A stretch of DNA of 64,000 nucleotides from Paenibacillus sp. SC116. GTDB taxonomy: Bacteria > Bacillota > Bacilli > Paenibacillales > Paenibacillaceae. Within the stretch, counting starts at the first letter, position 1. The number at the start of each line of letters is the position of its first letter. Under the pieces are notes generated by a model. The model saw nothing but the letters and a program-made list of their open reading frames with translations. It was not told the origin of the DNA and did not search any database. Shown here piece by piece: positions 33,401-40,155 of this stretch. The position numbers were made by a program, and so were the translations under genes. The stretch covers positions 62,001-126,000 of the forward strand of contig NZ_JANIOF010000004.1 in assembly GCF_024733555.1 (NCBI RefSeq), read 5' to 3'.

Positions 33401-35791
33401 AATGCACGTTCACAAGTGACGACGTACCATTACGATCCAGCAGGACGTCTGGCTTCATTTACAGACCCAACTGGAGAAGTAACGTATACGCGTGATGAAA
33501 ATGGCAATGTGGTAGAGCAGAAAGAAAATAACGGAAATGGTATCACTCGTACTTTCGATGAGCTCAATCGCGTGACTCAATACGTAGATCAAGATGGTCA
33601 GCGATTGAAGTATGTGTACGATGCTGCGGGTCGATTAACGACACTCATTTATCCAGATGGCAAAGCAGTGAAATACACGTACGATCGTGCAGGACGAATG
33701 AAAACCGTAACGGACTGGGCAAATCGCGTAACGACATACAGCTATGATGCGAATGGTCGTCTCATTACGACAGAGCGTCCTAACGGCACACTAGAAAAAC
33801 GTGAATACAACCCAGCAGGTCGCTTGATCAAGCTTACAGATACACGTGCAGATGGCACGCTCTTGCATGGTTACACGTACACGTATGATGCTGTAGGCAA
33901 TGTATTGACGGAGCAAGAGTTGGCTGGCGCATCTGTTACAGCCAATGTGTACGGTACTAATGGTACAAGCGGTACGAGCATGTCTGGACAACCTATCATT
34001 GATATCAATGGACCAGGTCTTTCCCCAATGACGCAAACGGTGCCAGATGCTGAAATGACCTATACAACGGACAACCGCATGGCAACGTTTAATGGTCAAG
34101 CTGTAACGTACGATGCAGATGGAAATCTCATTAATGGACCGCTCGACGGCAGCATGCAGCTGTACACGTATGATGCACGCAATAGGCTCATCGAAGCTGG
34201 CGGTGTGAAATACGGTTACAACAGCGACAATATCCGTACTTCGGTCTCGGCAAATGGAGTAACGACCAAGTATGTCGTCAATCCAGAAGCGATGCTGTCG
34301 CAAGTGCTGATGGAGACGAATGAACAAGGTCAAGCACAAACGTACTATGTTTATGGTCTAGGATTAATCGGACGTGAAGATACGTCTGGTGGATATGCTA
34401 CGTATCATTATGACCGTCGTGGAAGCACGAAGGCATTGACGAATCTAGTTGGCGAAGTCACAGATACGTACACATATGGTTACTATGGCGAAGCACTAGG
34501 ACATAAAGGTGTTACAGAGCAGCCGTTCCGCTACAATGGCCGCGATGGTGTTATGACGGATTCCAATGGTTTGTACCAAATGAGAGCTCGTTACTATCAT
34601 CCGGAACTGAAGCGCTTCGTGAATCGAGATATTGTAAGAGGTTCGATCGATCAGTCGCAGACGCTGAACCGTTTCGCCTATGTAAATGGCAACCCAATCT
34701 CTTATATTGATCCATTTGGACTTAGTAGAGATGGAGATTCGCCGTGGATTCAAGGCGGAGATTTCCTCGTAGATACGATGCCAGGCATCGGTACTGCGAA
34801 GGGCTTCCAGCAAGCCTTTAGCGGCTACAACCATATTACGGGCGAGAAGTTATCGACAGCAGAGCGCTGGGCAGAGGGCGTAGGTGCAACAGCCAGCTTT
34901 ATTCCGATCCCAGGTATGAAGCATGCAGGTAAGTATGTGACCGAAGGTGCCTTCTGGGCAGGAAGCAAAATTAAGAACTTCTTCGGCTGGGGCAGCAAGA
35001 AGGTTGATGACGTTGCGTGTAATTGTTTCACCGCAGGCACGAAGGTTCTAACAGACGAAGGGGAGAAACCTATCGAGGAAATCGAGGTAGGTGATAAGGT
35101 TCTTGCTAAGTCTGATGAGACTGGAGAAGTGGCATACAAGGAAGTCGTGGGGCTGTTCCAGAAACAGGCTGATAAAATCTATAAGGTTCACATCGGTGAT
35201 GAGGTCATTGAAGCTACAGCAGAGCATCCTTTCTGGTTGGAAGGTAAGGGATGGGCAGAGGTTAAAGACCTGAAGGTTGGCGACTTGCTTGTTACTAGCG
35301 ATGGTACTACACTGGCGATAGACAAGATTGAGAAAGAGCCACGAGAAGCAACGGTTTATAACTTTGAGGTTGCGGATTTTCAGTCTTACTTTGTATCTAA
35401 CTTGGGGATTTGGGTTCATAATTGTGCAGTTAGAGCTAACTATGGGAAATTAATGTATGATGGGGATGGTAATTGGATTTCTACTGCAGGATTAATTTAT
35501 GGTCAAGGTTCAGCAGAAGGAAATAGAGTCAAGCATGTTCTTGCTCATGGTATCCCTAATCCTACAAAACGTAATCATACTGTTTTTAATGTAGGTAAAG
35601 ACAAAATTTTAGGTTTGGTTGATGAGGCATGGTCTAATAAAAGTGGAATTATGCCGGTGATGCAGAGCCGTGGAACCATGGTTTATAATATTCCAATGGG
35701 CAAAGTAGTGGGTACAAACGGAGAAACTTCCATTAGAATTGTTGTAGACCAAGGAACATCAGATATAGTTACCGCATTCCCGGTTAGATAG
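27482..35791 (+). CDS. Giant Rhs/WapA-like polymorphic toxin with Hint and RNase-type tip
   Basis: 2,769 residues from ATG 27482 (GGAGG 8 bases upstream). Order: Sec signal peptide (1-31); about 12 beta-rich repeats of roughly 95 residues (35-1290) with [IV]xLTN and YGPYDxF-like motifs; Rhs entry domain (about 1300, DPIDTSTGAQI); YD repeats to the core end DPFGLS (about 2410); a pretoxin helical linker (2430-2510); a Hint autoprotease from Cys2515 (CFTAGTKV) to WVHNC (2644-2648); and a 121-residue toxin. The toxin has RVKHVLAHG with His2685 and ends IVTAFPVR, a pattern of BECR-fold RNases. It probably kills competing neighbours on contact and is neutralised by the next gene. Confidence 0.93.
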   Translation: MKSSLTRWLVLSVSMLIILLIGMPQAAYAADYTYNLSPGGSAEVSSKDGKSITAKMKGPTYDYAETSATKGVIGYGRSKRSSSRMVTGDERLTITNTSNDTVTITVDDSKASIYYSSTPALVNKWLQPGDSAEISNKGITDEYFHVDGKNDHADYDENNALISFDENHSGGQMSLKMGRKIAITNRDKEAIEIYAPYFSFKMETRLKPAVFHKYIATNQTLELNKRDGSDFYIYLRVPKGTRQYDYVSYLNSELKGYGSSSNTNWRISEKEKFVITNKASELLEVYGPTDGFHLYDRDDYAMETKVLKKGESMQITNTSAESRSLTLRGTYDFAEYDIHGKVVDFEKGAFSSSKSIGASNKMVITNNSASDMEIVAPKQGFTYVSSPNPALVVKEIAPNQSIAGANGTTGRASIKLNGLFDYATYDTLGMIQTYNQNRSIAQLYVDSMERFALTNVGSAPAHMYTAYDAFVFTKRDKPVSFSKRLAVGETLKATNKATKSFTVTANDQHHYAIYSGQNKVEKFGRLLIGDTYSVAAAEHIVLTNSGAANLTISGAEDAFILSEQVDPALYKGYLPVGSSSRITSTTPGNFNLDIEGTYDQASYKQDGALRSFDRLRSSKSLLLYGGERITITGAGTAMLQWFAPYEAVSVQASETPALALRKLTAEQSVEFTNKTVRSENINFTGNYDMMDYEADGAPGTYARDRSINYRSVEAGQRIAVMSRQPEPIEVYGAYEVFTIKDRKHPVTFKHKLPAAASLELTNTSNKAFSIYNEGNYNFALYDVKGNVADVERSYKSKSKLVSSGNRLALTNSLATNTIIEGPYDVFQVKERALPAIFEYELKPGASMEATLTSTPSAEVKMTGIHDMAKYDPQGKLTYYQNNRKTITTEKLVHGEKAAVQNSDVQPIIVYGAYDPFRVQVRENPVTFKRHLQADDTIKLRNKLNKMMYVDFEGTYDFAQYNAEGEVSTYYSNQAGTTKSIHDQYKMVVSPTIGQSVTVSGAFDAFEIVNHKDRAVTIKTMQPMDTISFYNISAGPFAPRADAQYEYQIFDAAGTLQSSGKAGGGLAKSFDSTERKVITNAQAVPITVELPTDAIRWAADPNQFFLKLLSGNSIEVTNATNAPQELTVRGKYDIAVYDGQGKAVRYSKDALQESIEVLPGQRVVLTSTKVNGTVVTGNKNELKVVPVDTPALVHAQVGIGKVLEAANISTEQRALTIVGDFKYRILQQPEQIGYSPMTIPAGQTVTIRSSDATMISAYAPYDFFRFVEKDAPPAPISGSAGADQIAKLEASDYDPQSFHADPIDTSTGAQIINRTLLTAHGAVPIPFQTQYHSLLKGDAALGKAWGHNYELRLEVNEAGDALKIYRNAFHSNTFKQQADGSYKSDDKAVKLDKVEKQADGGYVWSRNKGTTYHFDSVGRLTEMKDKTGQGLQFQYDAGGLKAVVDPFTGAALTFSYNANGDVSSVKDQANREVTFGYDAARRLTQITDAAGRVTNYAYDAQDRIVSAESEGTKLFVNEYDSEGRVVKQQDALAGSKPTLFAYQEADGKLITTITDRNGDIFKRTHNSSYQLLAVEDALGRTTSYTYDEAGNRTSMTNPLKQTARYSYDERGNVISAVDHMNQAITMTYDQANNLLTATGPDKKTIVNMYDQHNRLISVTDPEQGKTTYAYDANGLLQSVTNAQGSQSLYKYTGNRVSTVQNSEGETLHLGYDDAGRLVSEKDEAGNTTKVVYLTDDQLSTETDAIGNTIRYTYDKQGFLASTTDGRGFKTSFAYDGNGKLTQVTNAKNETSAFGYDGEGRLNRVTNPLGNFTAYQHDAIGNVIAATNAEGETFKYEYDALNRLTAVEDASGVNVYRVAYDAAGNMKSQSNAMNETWTYMFDENNRLTQSIDPLQRQTAYTYDGMNRLNGVTDPLQGQTIQQFDTLGRLQGLTDPNGNAAGYTYDRIGRLTGQSNASGGNEAYAYNPLGQLVTSTNARSQVTTYHYDPAGRLASFTDPTGEVTYTRDENGNVVEQKENNGNGITRTFDELNRVTQYVDQDGQRLKYVYDAAGRLTTLIYPDGKAVKYTYDRAGRMKTVTDWANRVTTYSYDANGRLITTERPNGTLEKREYNPAGRLIKLTDTRADGTLLHGYTYTYDAVGNVLTEQELAGASVTANVYGTNGTSGTSMSGQPIIDINGPGLSPMTQTVPDAEMTYTTDNRMATFNGQAVTYDADGNLINGPLDGSMQLYTYDARNRLIEAGGVKYGYNSDNIRTSVSANGVTTKYVVNPEAMLSQVLMETNEQGQAQTYYVYGLGLIGREDTSGGYATYHYDRRGSTKALTNLVGEVTDTYTYGYYGEALGHKGVTEQPFRYNGRDGVMTDSNGLYQMRARYYHPELKRFVNRDIVRGSIDQSQTLNRFAYVNGNPISYIDPFGLSRDGDSPWIQGGDFLVDTMPGIGTAKGFQQAFSGYNHITGEKLSTAERWAEGVGATASFIPIPGMKHAGKYVTEGAFWAGSKIKNFFGWGSKKVDDVACNCFTAGTKVLTDEGEKPIEEIEVGDKVLAKSDETGEVAYKEVVGLFQKQADKIYKVHIGDEVIEATAEHPFWLEGKGWAEVKDLKVGDLLVTSDGTTLAIDKIEKEPREATVYNFEVADFQSYFVSNLGIWVHNCAVRANYGKLMYDGDGNWISTAGLIYGQGSAEGNRVKHVLAHGIPNPTKRNHTVFNVGKDKILGLVDEAWSNKSGIMPVMQSRGTMVYNIPMGKVVGTNGETSIRIVVDQGTSDIVTAFPVR

Positions 35792-35802
35792 GAGTTGAAA
35801 AT

Positions 35803-36027
35803 ATGCAAGTATACTGTCCCTTTTGTGATGGTTCGGGAGTAGTTTATAAAGCAATAGTAACAAAGTTGAGTAGTTGTATATTTATCTGTGATGAATGTGA
35901 CACGGTGTGGGAAAATGGTCAAGAAATTATAGAGGGAAATTGTTTGAGCTTCAAATATTACATGACTCCACATGGATTAAAACCTTTATGGAGTGAACTA
36001 AGTAATATAGAAAAAGAGTGGGAATAA
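35803..36027 (+). CDS. Zinc-ribbon immunity protein for the Rhs tip
   Basis: 74 residues, 11 bases after the Rhs stop. CPFC (5-8) and CDEC form a two-knuckle zinc ribbon, followed by an acidic tail (LWSELSNIEKEWE). A close paralog follows the second copy of the same toxin domain at 38139-38363, so the pairing of toxin and zinc-ribbon gene is conserved. The location directly after the toxin tip, small size and acidic character indicate the cognate immunity protein (inference). Confidence 0.75.
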   Translation: MQVYCPFCDGSGVVYKAIVTKLSSCIFICDECDTVWENGQEIIEGNCLSFKYYMTPHGLKPLWSELSNIEKEWE

Positions 36028-36032
36028 TACTA

Positions 36033-36068
36033 AAAAGACCTTGAGGGCCACAATCCTCAAGGTCTTTT
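36033..36068 (+). terminator. Terminator of the Rhs unit, cassette-boundary type
   Basis: AAAAGACCTTGAGG pairs perfectly with CCTCAAGGTCTTTT over an 8-base loop. Variants of the same hairpin end most orphan units downstream. Confidence 0.9.
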
Positions 36069-36118
36069 CGATGCTCCACTCAGTTCTGTAGATCGGGCGA
36101 AAATATGCGTTAGATGAA

Positions 36119-36355
36119 TATGCAACGTATCATTATGACTGTCGTGGAAGTACGAAGGTATTAACGAATGCAGTTGGTGAAGTAACAGATACGTACACGT
36201 ACGGTTACTATGGCGAGGCACTAGGACATCAAGGCGTGACAGAGCAGCCGTTCCGCTACAATGGCCGCGATGTTGTTATGACGGACTCGAATGGTTTGTA
36301 CCAAATGAGAGCTCGTTACTATCATCCAGAGAATGCAATAAGACAGTTTAAATAG
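36119..36355 (+). pseudogene. Rhs core fragment fused to the last residues of a lost toxin
   Basis: An open stretch repeats the Rhs core end (YATYHYDCRGSTKV ... MRARYYHPE), as at 34396-34610 of the full gene, with few changes. It then jumps directly into NAIRQFK and TAG. The equivalent end AIRLFN closes the toxin domain at 38376-39140. So pretoxin, Hint and toxin were deleted, leaving core plus toxin stub and the immunity gene. No start codon signal. Confidence 0.75.
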
Positions 36356-36369
36356 AGGAGTTGGTGGTT

Positions 36370-36738
36370 ATGAGTAAAGAATCGGAAGAATTCTTTAGAA
36401 TAATGTTAGATTTCTTACCGTCGGCTGAAGATGAGTATAGAGAATCAATCGAGTATTACGGTGAGGTGCTAGAAACTATCATAATTGAGAGAGTATTCAT
36501 GCCGAAAATAATTAAATTATTGAGCGAGGAAAGAAACATCAATTTGCTAGAAAGTATCTTTAAATATTTTGAAGAAGTATCTACTGATAAAGATGTTCAC
36601 TTAAAGAGCATTTTTTCAACTACGGTGTTGGAAGTACTCGGAAATGACAGATCGATTTTAGGGACTGCACAGAAGTACATGGGAACCAAAACGATACAAC
36701 TTCAAATAGAAGCTGATAGAGCATTAGGTAGAATATAG
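36370..36738 (+). CDS. DUF7674-like immunity protein
   Basis: 122 residues from ATG 36370 (AGAGGAG upstream; TTG 36361 is an alternative). All-helical and acidic, with FLPSAEDEYRESI, FMPKIIKLLSEERN, IFKYFEEVS and a C-terminal LQIEADRALGR. It is about 70% identical to the protein at 39137-39508, which follows a toxin domain. Its own toxin is reduced to a seven-residue stub, so it persists as an orphan immunity gene. Confidence 0.75.
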   Translation: MSKESEEFFRIMLDFLPSAEDEYRESIEYYGEVLETIIIERVFMPKIIKLLSEERNINLLESIFKYFEEVSTDKDVHLKSIFSTTVLEVLGNDRSILGTAQKYMGTKTIQLQIEADRALGRI

Positions 36739-36782
36739 TCAGCACAGACTCATAAGATATTGACGGTTATCAATCATAACCG

Positions 36783-37004
36783 ATTTGGGTTCATAAAACT
36801 GCTTACTTAAAAAGAGAAATCGCTGGCAATCATCTGTTCGATAATGGAAATAAGCGTACAGCAGCTGTTATGCAAGAGTTGATGAAAAGAAACCATATTT
36901 CAACTGGTGTTAGTGAAGCTGCAATGAAAGATGTTATTTATCAGATTTCAACAGGAAAACTTAAAGATATCTCGGACATTGCAAAAGTGCTAAGGGGATT
37001 TTAG
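36783..37004 (+). pseudogene. Fic-like toxin tip fragment
   Basis: After a Hint-type end (IWVHK) an open frame continues as a toxin with HLFDNGNKRTA, close to the Fic motif HxFx[DE]GNxR, then a helical tail ending KVLRGF and TAG at 37002-37004. Only about 74 residues are present, so the N-terminal half of a Fic/Doc-type domain is missing. The 101-residue gene that follows 2 bases later would be its immunity gene. AMPylation or phosphorylation activity is predicted from the family only. Confidence 0.6.
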
Positions 37005-37006
37005 AT

Positions 37007-37312
37007 ATGGAAATGGATTTTGAAAAGCATAAACAAGAAATATTTCAATTAAGTGAGTCTCTCGATATTAAACTAAATAATGTAGAGGGCATTGATTGTT
37101 TTCTCCCTTTTTTTAGAAAAATAGAGGGGGATTCTTCAGTCTTGATAATAAAATTAGACGGTGAACGAGAAGAAAACACCTACACTCTACTTGTCTCAGG
37201 AAAATTGCTTGGGCAAGGCGAGTATATTAGAGCGGAGACATCAGACCTTGAAGGTGGATTAAGTTTTATTATTGTTGAGTATGCAAAGAAGGTATGGAAT
37301 TGGTTTCCATAG
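37007..37312 (+). CDS. Putative immunity protein for the Fic-like tip
   Basis: 101 residues, ATG 2 bases after the toxin fragment stop. Acidic, with helical start (FEKHKQEIFQLSESLDIKL), beta middle (SSVLIIKLDGEREENTYTLL) and a C-terminal helix with AKKVWNWFP. No family recognised. Function inferred from position alone. Terminator at 37362. Confidence 0.55.
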   Translation: MEMDFEKHKQEIFQLSESLDIKLNNVEGIDCFLPFFRKIEGDSSVLIIKLDGEREENTYTLLVSGKLLGQGEYIRAETSDLEGGLSFIIVEYAKKVWNWFP

Positions 37313-37361
37313 GTCAGAATGCTTTTGAAGCCCGTAGTGTAATATATAATCTATAATTTAG

Positions 37362-37397
37362 AAAAGACCCCGAGGAAGGATATTCTCGGGGTCTTTC
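37362..37397 (+). terminator. Cassette-boundary terminator, variant
   Basis: AAAAGACCCCGAG pairs with CTCGGGGTCTTT across 10 bases. Same arms as at 36033 with GC-richer centre. Confidence 0.85.
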
Positions 37398-37440
37398 TAA
37401 TCCCAGCAGTGCTGAATGACTCGGGCAGTAGCCCATCAGG

Positions 37441-37611
37441 ACGATATGCAACGTATGACCATCGTGAAGGCACAAAGGTGCAACAGCTGAATGGGAGAAA
37501 CCTATTGAAGACATTTAGGTAGAAGATGAAGTAATAGAAGCCACAGCAGAACATCCTTTCTGACTAGATGGCAAGGTATGGACTGAGGCCAAAGACCTGA
37601 AGGTCGGAGAC
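37441..37611 (+). pseudogene. Decayed Rhs core and Hint fragments
   Basis: 37441-37478 matches the Rhs core (RYATYDHREGTK). 37489-37611 matches Hint (GEKPIEDI, then EDEVIEATAEHPF) but contains in-frame TAG and TGA and lacks the middle of the domain. It leads in frame into the open region that begins at 37612. Confidence 0.65.
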
Positions 37612-38124
37612 TTGCTTGTTACGAGTGATGGTTCTAAACTATCGATAGATAAGATTGAGAAAGAACCACGAGTAACAACGGTTTATAACTTTGAGGTTGC
37701 GGATTTCCAATCTTACTTTGTTTCTAACCTAGGAGTTTGGGTTCATAATTGTGCGATTAAAGCGAATTATGGAAAATTAACGTATGATGGAAATGGTAAA
37801 TGGAGCTCTACTGCTGGATTAATCTATGAACCAGGTTCTGTTCATGGTAATAGGGTTAAGCATGTTTTAGCTCATGGTACACCTGATCCCACGAAAGACA
37901 CTCATACTGTTTTTAATGTATCTAAAAACGAAATATTAGGTCTGGTAGATGAGGCGTGGTCAAATAAATATAGAATATCTCCTGTTTTACAAAGAAATAG
38001 TAGTAATATGTTTTATAATATTCCTATGGGAAGAGTCATTGGTATCAACGGAGAAACTTCTATAAGAATTGTTGTGAAAAAAAATAATCCATCAGTTTTA
38101 ATAACGGCATTTCCTGTGCGATAG
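37612..38124 (+). CDS. Orphan Hint C-terminal half with BECR-like toxin
   Basis: 170 residues as an open frame; no start signal, so probably not translated alone. Residues 1-45 are the end of Hint (VTTVYNFEVADFQSYFVSNL, then WVHNC). The rest is a toxin closely related to the tip of the full Rhs gene: KANYGKLTYDGNGKW, NRVKHVLAHG with the putative catalytic His, GLVDEAWSNK and the final ITAFPVR. It is a stored alternative allele of the current tip, followed by the paralogous zinc-ribbon immunity gene. Confidence 0.75.
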   Translation: MLVTSDGSKLSIDKIEKEPRVTTVYNFEVADFQSYFVSNLGVWVHNCAIKANYGKLTYDGNGKWSSTAGLIYEPGSVHGNRVKHVLAHGTPDPTKDTHTVFNVSKNEILGLVDEAWSNKYRISPVLQRNSSNMFYNIPMGRVIGINGETSIRIVVKKNNPSVLITAFPVR

Positions 38125-38138
38125 GGGGAGAAACGACG

Positions 38139-38363
38139 ATGCAAGTATATTGTCCATTGTGTGAAGGCCAAGGAGTAGTATATAAAGCTAGAGTTACGAA
38201 GTTAAATTGCGTTATTTACATTTGTGATGAATGTGATACGATTTGGCAGAATGGCAACGACATTTCAGAAGAAAGTTGTGCAGGTTTCGATACTTTTATG
38301 AGCGAACACAAGCTTCCTCCGCTTTGGAGCGAGCTCAGTAATATTGAGAGAGTGTGGAAGTAA
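38139..38363 (+). CDS. Zinc-ribbon immunity protein, paralog
   Basis: 74 residues, GGGGGAG upstream of ATG. CPLC and CDEC pairs and the tail LWSELSNIERVWK match the immunity protein at 35803-36027. Differences are concentrated in the central region (IWQNGNDISEES), which may set specificity for the slightly different toxin just upstream. Confidence 0.75.
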   Translation: MQVYCPLCEGQGVVYKARVTKLNCVIYICDECDTIWQNGNDISEESCAGFDTFMSEHKLPPLWSELSNIERVWK

Positions 38364-38374
38364 GTTTTTATTTT

Positions 38375-38407
38375 AATGCCTTGGACGAAATTTGTCCAAG
38401 GCATTTT
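38375..38407 (+). terminator. Terminator of the second BECR-toxin unit
   Basis: AATGCCTTGGAC pairs perfectly with GTCCAAGGCATT across 7 bases, then T5. Unrelated in sequence to the other boundary terminators. Confidence 0.85.
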
Positions 38408-39140
38408 TATAATAATGACGACTGAAGGGGAGAAACCTATTGAAGACATACAAGTCGGAGATATGGTTCTTGCTAAGTCCGATGAGACGGGAGAAGTGGC
38501 TTACAAGGAAGTTGTGGGGCTGTTCCAAAAACAGGCTGACGAAATTTATAAAGTTCATATCGGTGATGAAGTCATTGAAGCTACGGCAGAGCATCCATTC
38601 TGGCTCAATGGCAAGGGATGGACAGAAGTTAAAGACCTGAACGTTGGCGACTTGCTTGTTACGAGCGATGGTTCTAAACTGGAAATAGATAGGATTAAAA
38701 AAGAGTCACGCGAAGCAACGGTTTATAACTTTGAGGTTGCGGATTTTCAGTCGTACTTTGTTTCTAACCTTGGAGTTTGGGTTCATAATTGTGCTGTTAA
38801 CGGTGTTACTAGACTTTTAAACAATATGCCTGAATTTACTGGTTCTAATAGAGAAAAATTGTTATCTGCTGTTCAAAGTGTAGATCTCAGAGGATTCATA
38901 AATGAACTTTATAGACCTGGTGCGAAAGTTGGAGATGGCGGAACTGCTACTATACCTACAAAGGAGTTTTACGCGGGTTCTTCAAAACATCTATTAAAAG
39001 CACAGGAACGGTTAGATAATTTAAATAATCTAGTGAAATCCGGGAAACTTAGTCTTAATGATTTAGATATACTTGATGCTTTAAGAGATGATTTAGGGGC
39101 AGCAATAAGACTGTTTAACTACAGGAGTCGGTGCTTATGA
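38376..39140 (+). CDS. Orphan Hint-toxin tip with mutated stop codon
   Basis: 254 residues as an open frame whose apparent ATG lies inside the terminator hairpin; no start signal. From residue 17 it is Hint (GEKPIEDIQVGDMVLAKSDE ... WVHNC) but lacks the N-terminal catalytic Cys segment. The toxin (about residues 140-250) has PGAKVGDGGTATIPTKEFYA and SSKHLLKAQERLDNL, a pattern seen in other Rhs/CDI tips though I cannot name it. Compared with 36353, the old stop TAG is now TAC, so the frame runs through the next ribosome binding site and stops at the immunity gene's ATGA. Confidence 0.7.
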   Translation: MPWTKFVQGIFIIMTTEGEKPIEDIQVGDMVLAKSDETGEVAYKEVVGLFQKQADEIYKVHIGDEVIEATAEHPFWLNGKGWTEVKDLNVGDLLVTSDGSKLEIDRIKKESREATVYNFEVADFQSYFVSNLGVWVHNCAVNGVTRLLNNMPEFTGSNREKLLSAVQSVDLRGFINELYRPGAKVGDGGTATIPTKEFYAGSSKHLLKAQERLDNLNNLVKSGKLSLNDLDILDALRDDLGAAIRLFNYRSRCL

Positions 39141-39508
39141 ATAAAAAATCGGAAGAATTCTTAAGAAAAATGCTAGAGTTCTTGCCATCAACTGAGGCTG
39201 CGTATAGAGAATCAATTACGTTTAACGGTAATGTGCTAGAAACGGTCATAATTGAGGACATCTTCATGCCTGAAATAATTAAATTATTAAAAGAGGAAAG
39301 AAACATTAATCTGTTAGAAAGTATTTTTAAATATTTTGAAGAAGTATCTAATGACGAAGATGCTCACTTAATGAACGTTTTTTCAGTTACGGTTTTGAAA
39401 ATACTCGGGAATGATAGAACGATTCTAGGGACTGCACAGAAATACATGGGATCTAAAACGATAGACCTTCAAATAGAAGCTGATAGAGATTTAGGTAGGA
39501 GAATCTAG
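39137..39508 (+). CDS. DUF7674-like immunity protein
   Basis: 123 residues from ATG 39137, overlapping the toxin stop as ATGA; CAGGAG upstream. Helical, acidic, with FLPSTEAAYRESI, FMPEIIKLLKEERNI and LQIEADRDLGR, and about 70% identical to 36370-36738. Direct linkage to the toxin identifies this family as the immunity partner of the GDGGTA-type tip. Confidence 0.75.
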   Translation: MNKKSEEFLRKMLEFLPSTEAAYRESITFNGNVLETVIIEDIFMPEIIKLLKEERNINLLESIFKYFEEVSNDEDAHLMNVFSVTVLKILGNDRTILGTAQKYMGSKTIDLQIEADRDLGRRI

Positions 39509-39710
39509 TCAGCATAGACTCGTAAATTAGCGATGGGTATTCATCATGGATAACCGTTTTGCTTTATTCCGAGGCAGAGGGGGCCAGTGCTGAATAAATC
39601 GGGCGGCAAGTCTTGAATGAATAACCCTCATTAGCTCCCTATCAACTTCCTGCCAAAATCGTGTGCGTACAGCAAAGATGATTGGATTGAATAGTGAAGA
39701 GAGGATGACC
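39509..39710 (+). other. Cassette junction with degraded sequence
   Basis: No complete frame and no hairpin terminator of the usual type. A CAGTGCTGAATAAATCGGGC stretch (39586) resembles CAGTGCTGAATGACTCGGGC at 37406, another cassette junction, so the two probably share ancestry. 39672-39698 ends an open piece reading KDDWIE before TAG. Confidence 0.4.
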
Positions 39711-39839
39711 ATGAATAATTATATTTTATCGATTACAAAAAAGTTTGATTATTTTTTTGAAAATAAAGAAATTTCGAATATTATTTATTTACACGATGAG
39801 GAAGATAATGAAAGATTAGATCATTGTTATTTTCCTTGA
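39711..39839 (+). CDS. 42-residue protein, possible truncated immunity gene
   Basis: ATG 39711 follows GAGAGGATGACC. The product (MNNYILSITKKFDYFFENKE...) is acidic and ends CYFP before TGA. It looks like the start of an immunity protein cut short; the frame after the stop is taken over by the next toxin fragment. Confidence 0.4.
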   Translation: MNNYILSITKKFDYFFENKEISNIIYLHDEEDNERLDHCYFP

Positions 39840-39879
39840 AAAGAACAATGGTGATGTAACAGGTATATTTATTAGAGGC

Positions 39880-40140
39880 ATGAATCCGTTAATTTCACCG
39901 AATAGAATTTTTGATTTGGATGATTTCAATTTACTTGCTATTAATGAACAATTGGCAATGAAACAGGTCTTATCAAACCCACTTGAAGGAGCAGAACAGT
40001 TAACAAAAGTCACAATGACTGACAAAAGATGGTTGGAGAAAGATGGATGGGTAAAAATGAGTAATAACGTCAATGGAACTGAGATTCATTTTGTGTATAA
40101 CACAAAAACAGGAGAATTTGACGACTTTAAGTTCAAGTAA
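39880..40140 (+). CDS. Toxin tip fragment
   Basis: 86 residues without a ribosome binding site; the frame is also open back to 39838. PLEGAEQLTKVTMTDKRWLE and DGWVKMSNNVNGTEIHFVYN, ending FDDFKFK, match the C-terminal end of a tip type that I recall from many Rhs-like proteins, whose activity I cannot name. The rest of the tip and its Hint are missing. The WapI-like gene follows 15 bases later and would be the partner. Confidence 0.55.
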   Translation: MNPLISPNRIFDLDDFNLLAINEQLAMKQVLSNPLEGAEQLTKVTMTDKRWLEKDGWVKMSNNVNGTEIHFVYNTKTGEFDDFKFK

Positions 40141-40155
40141 AAGGCGGATCAATAA

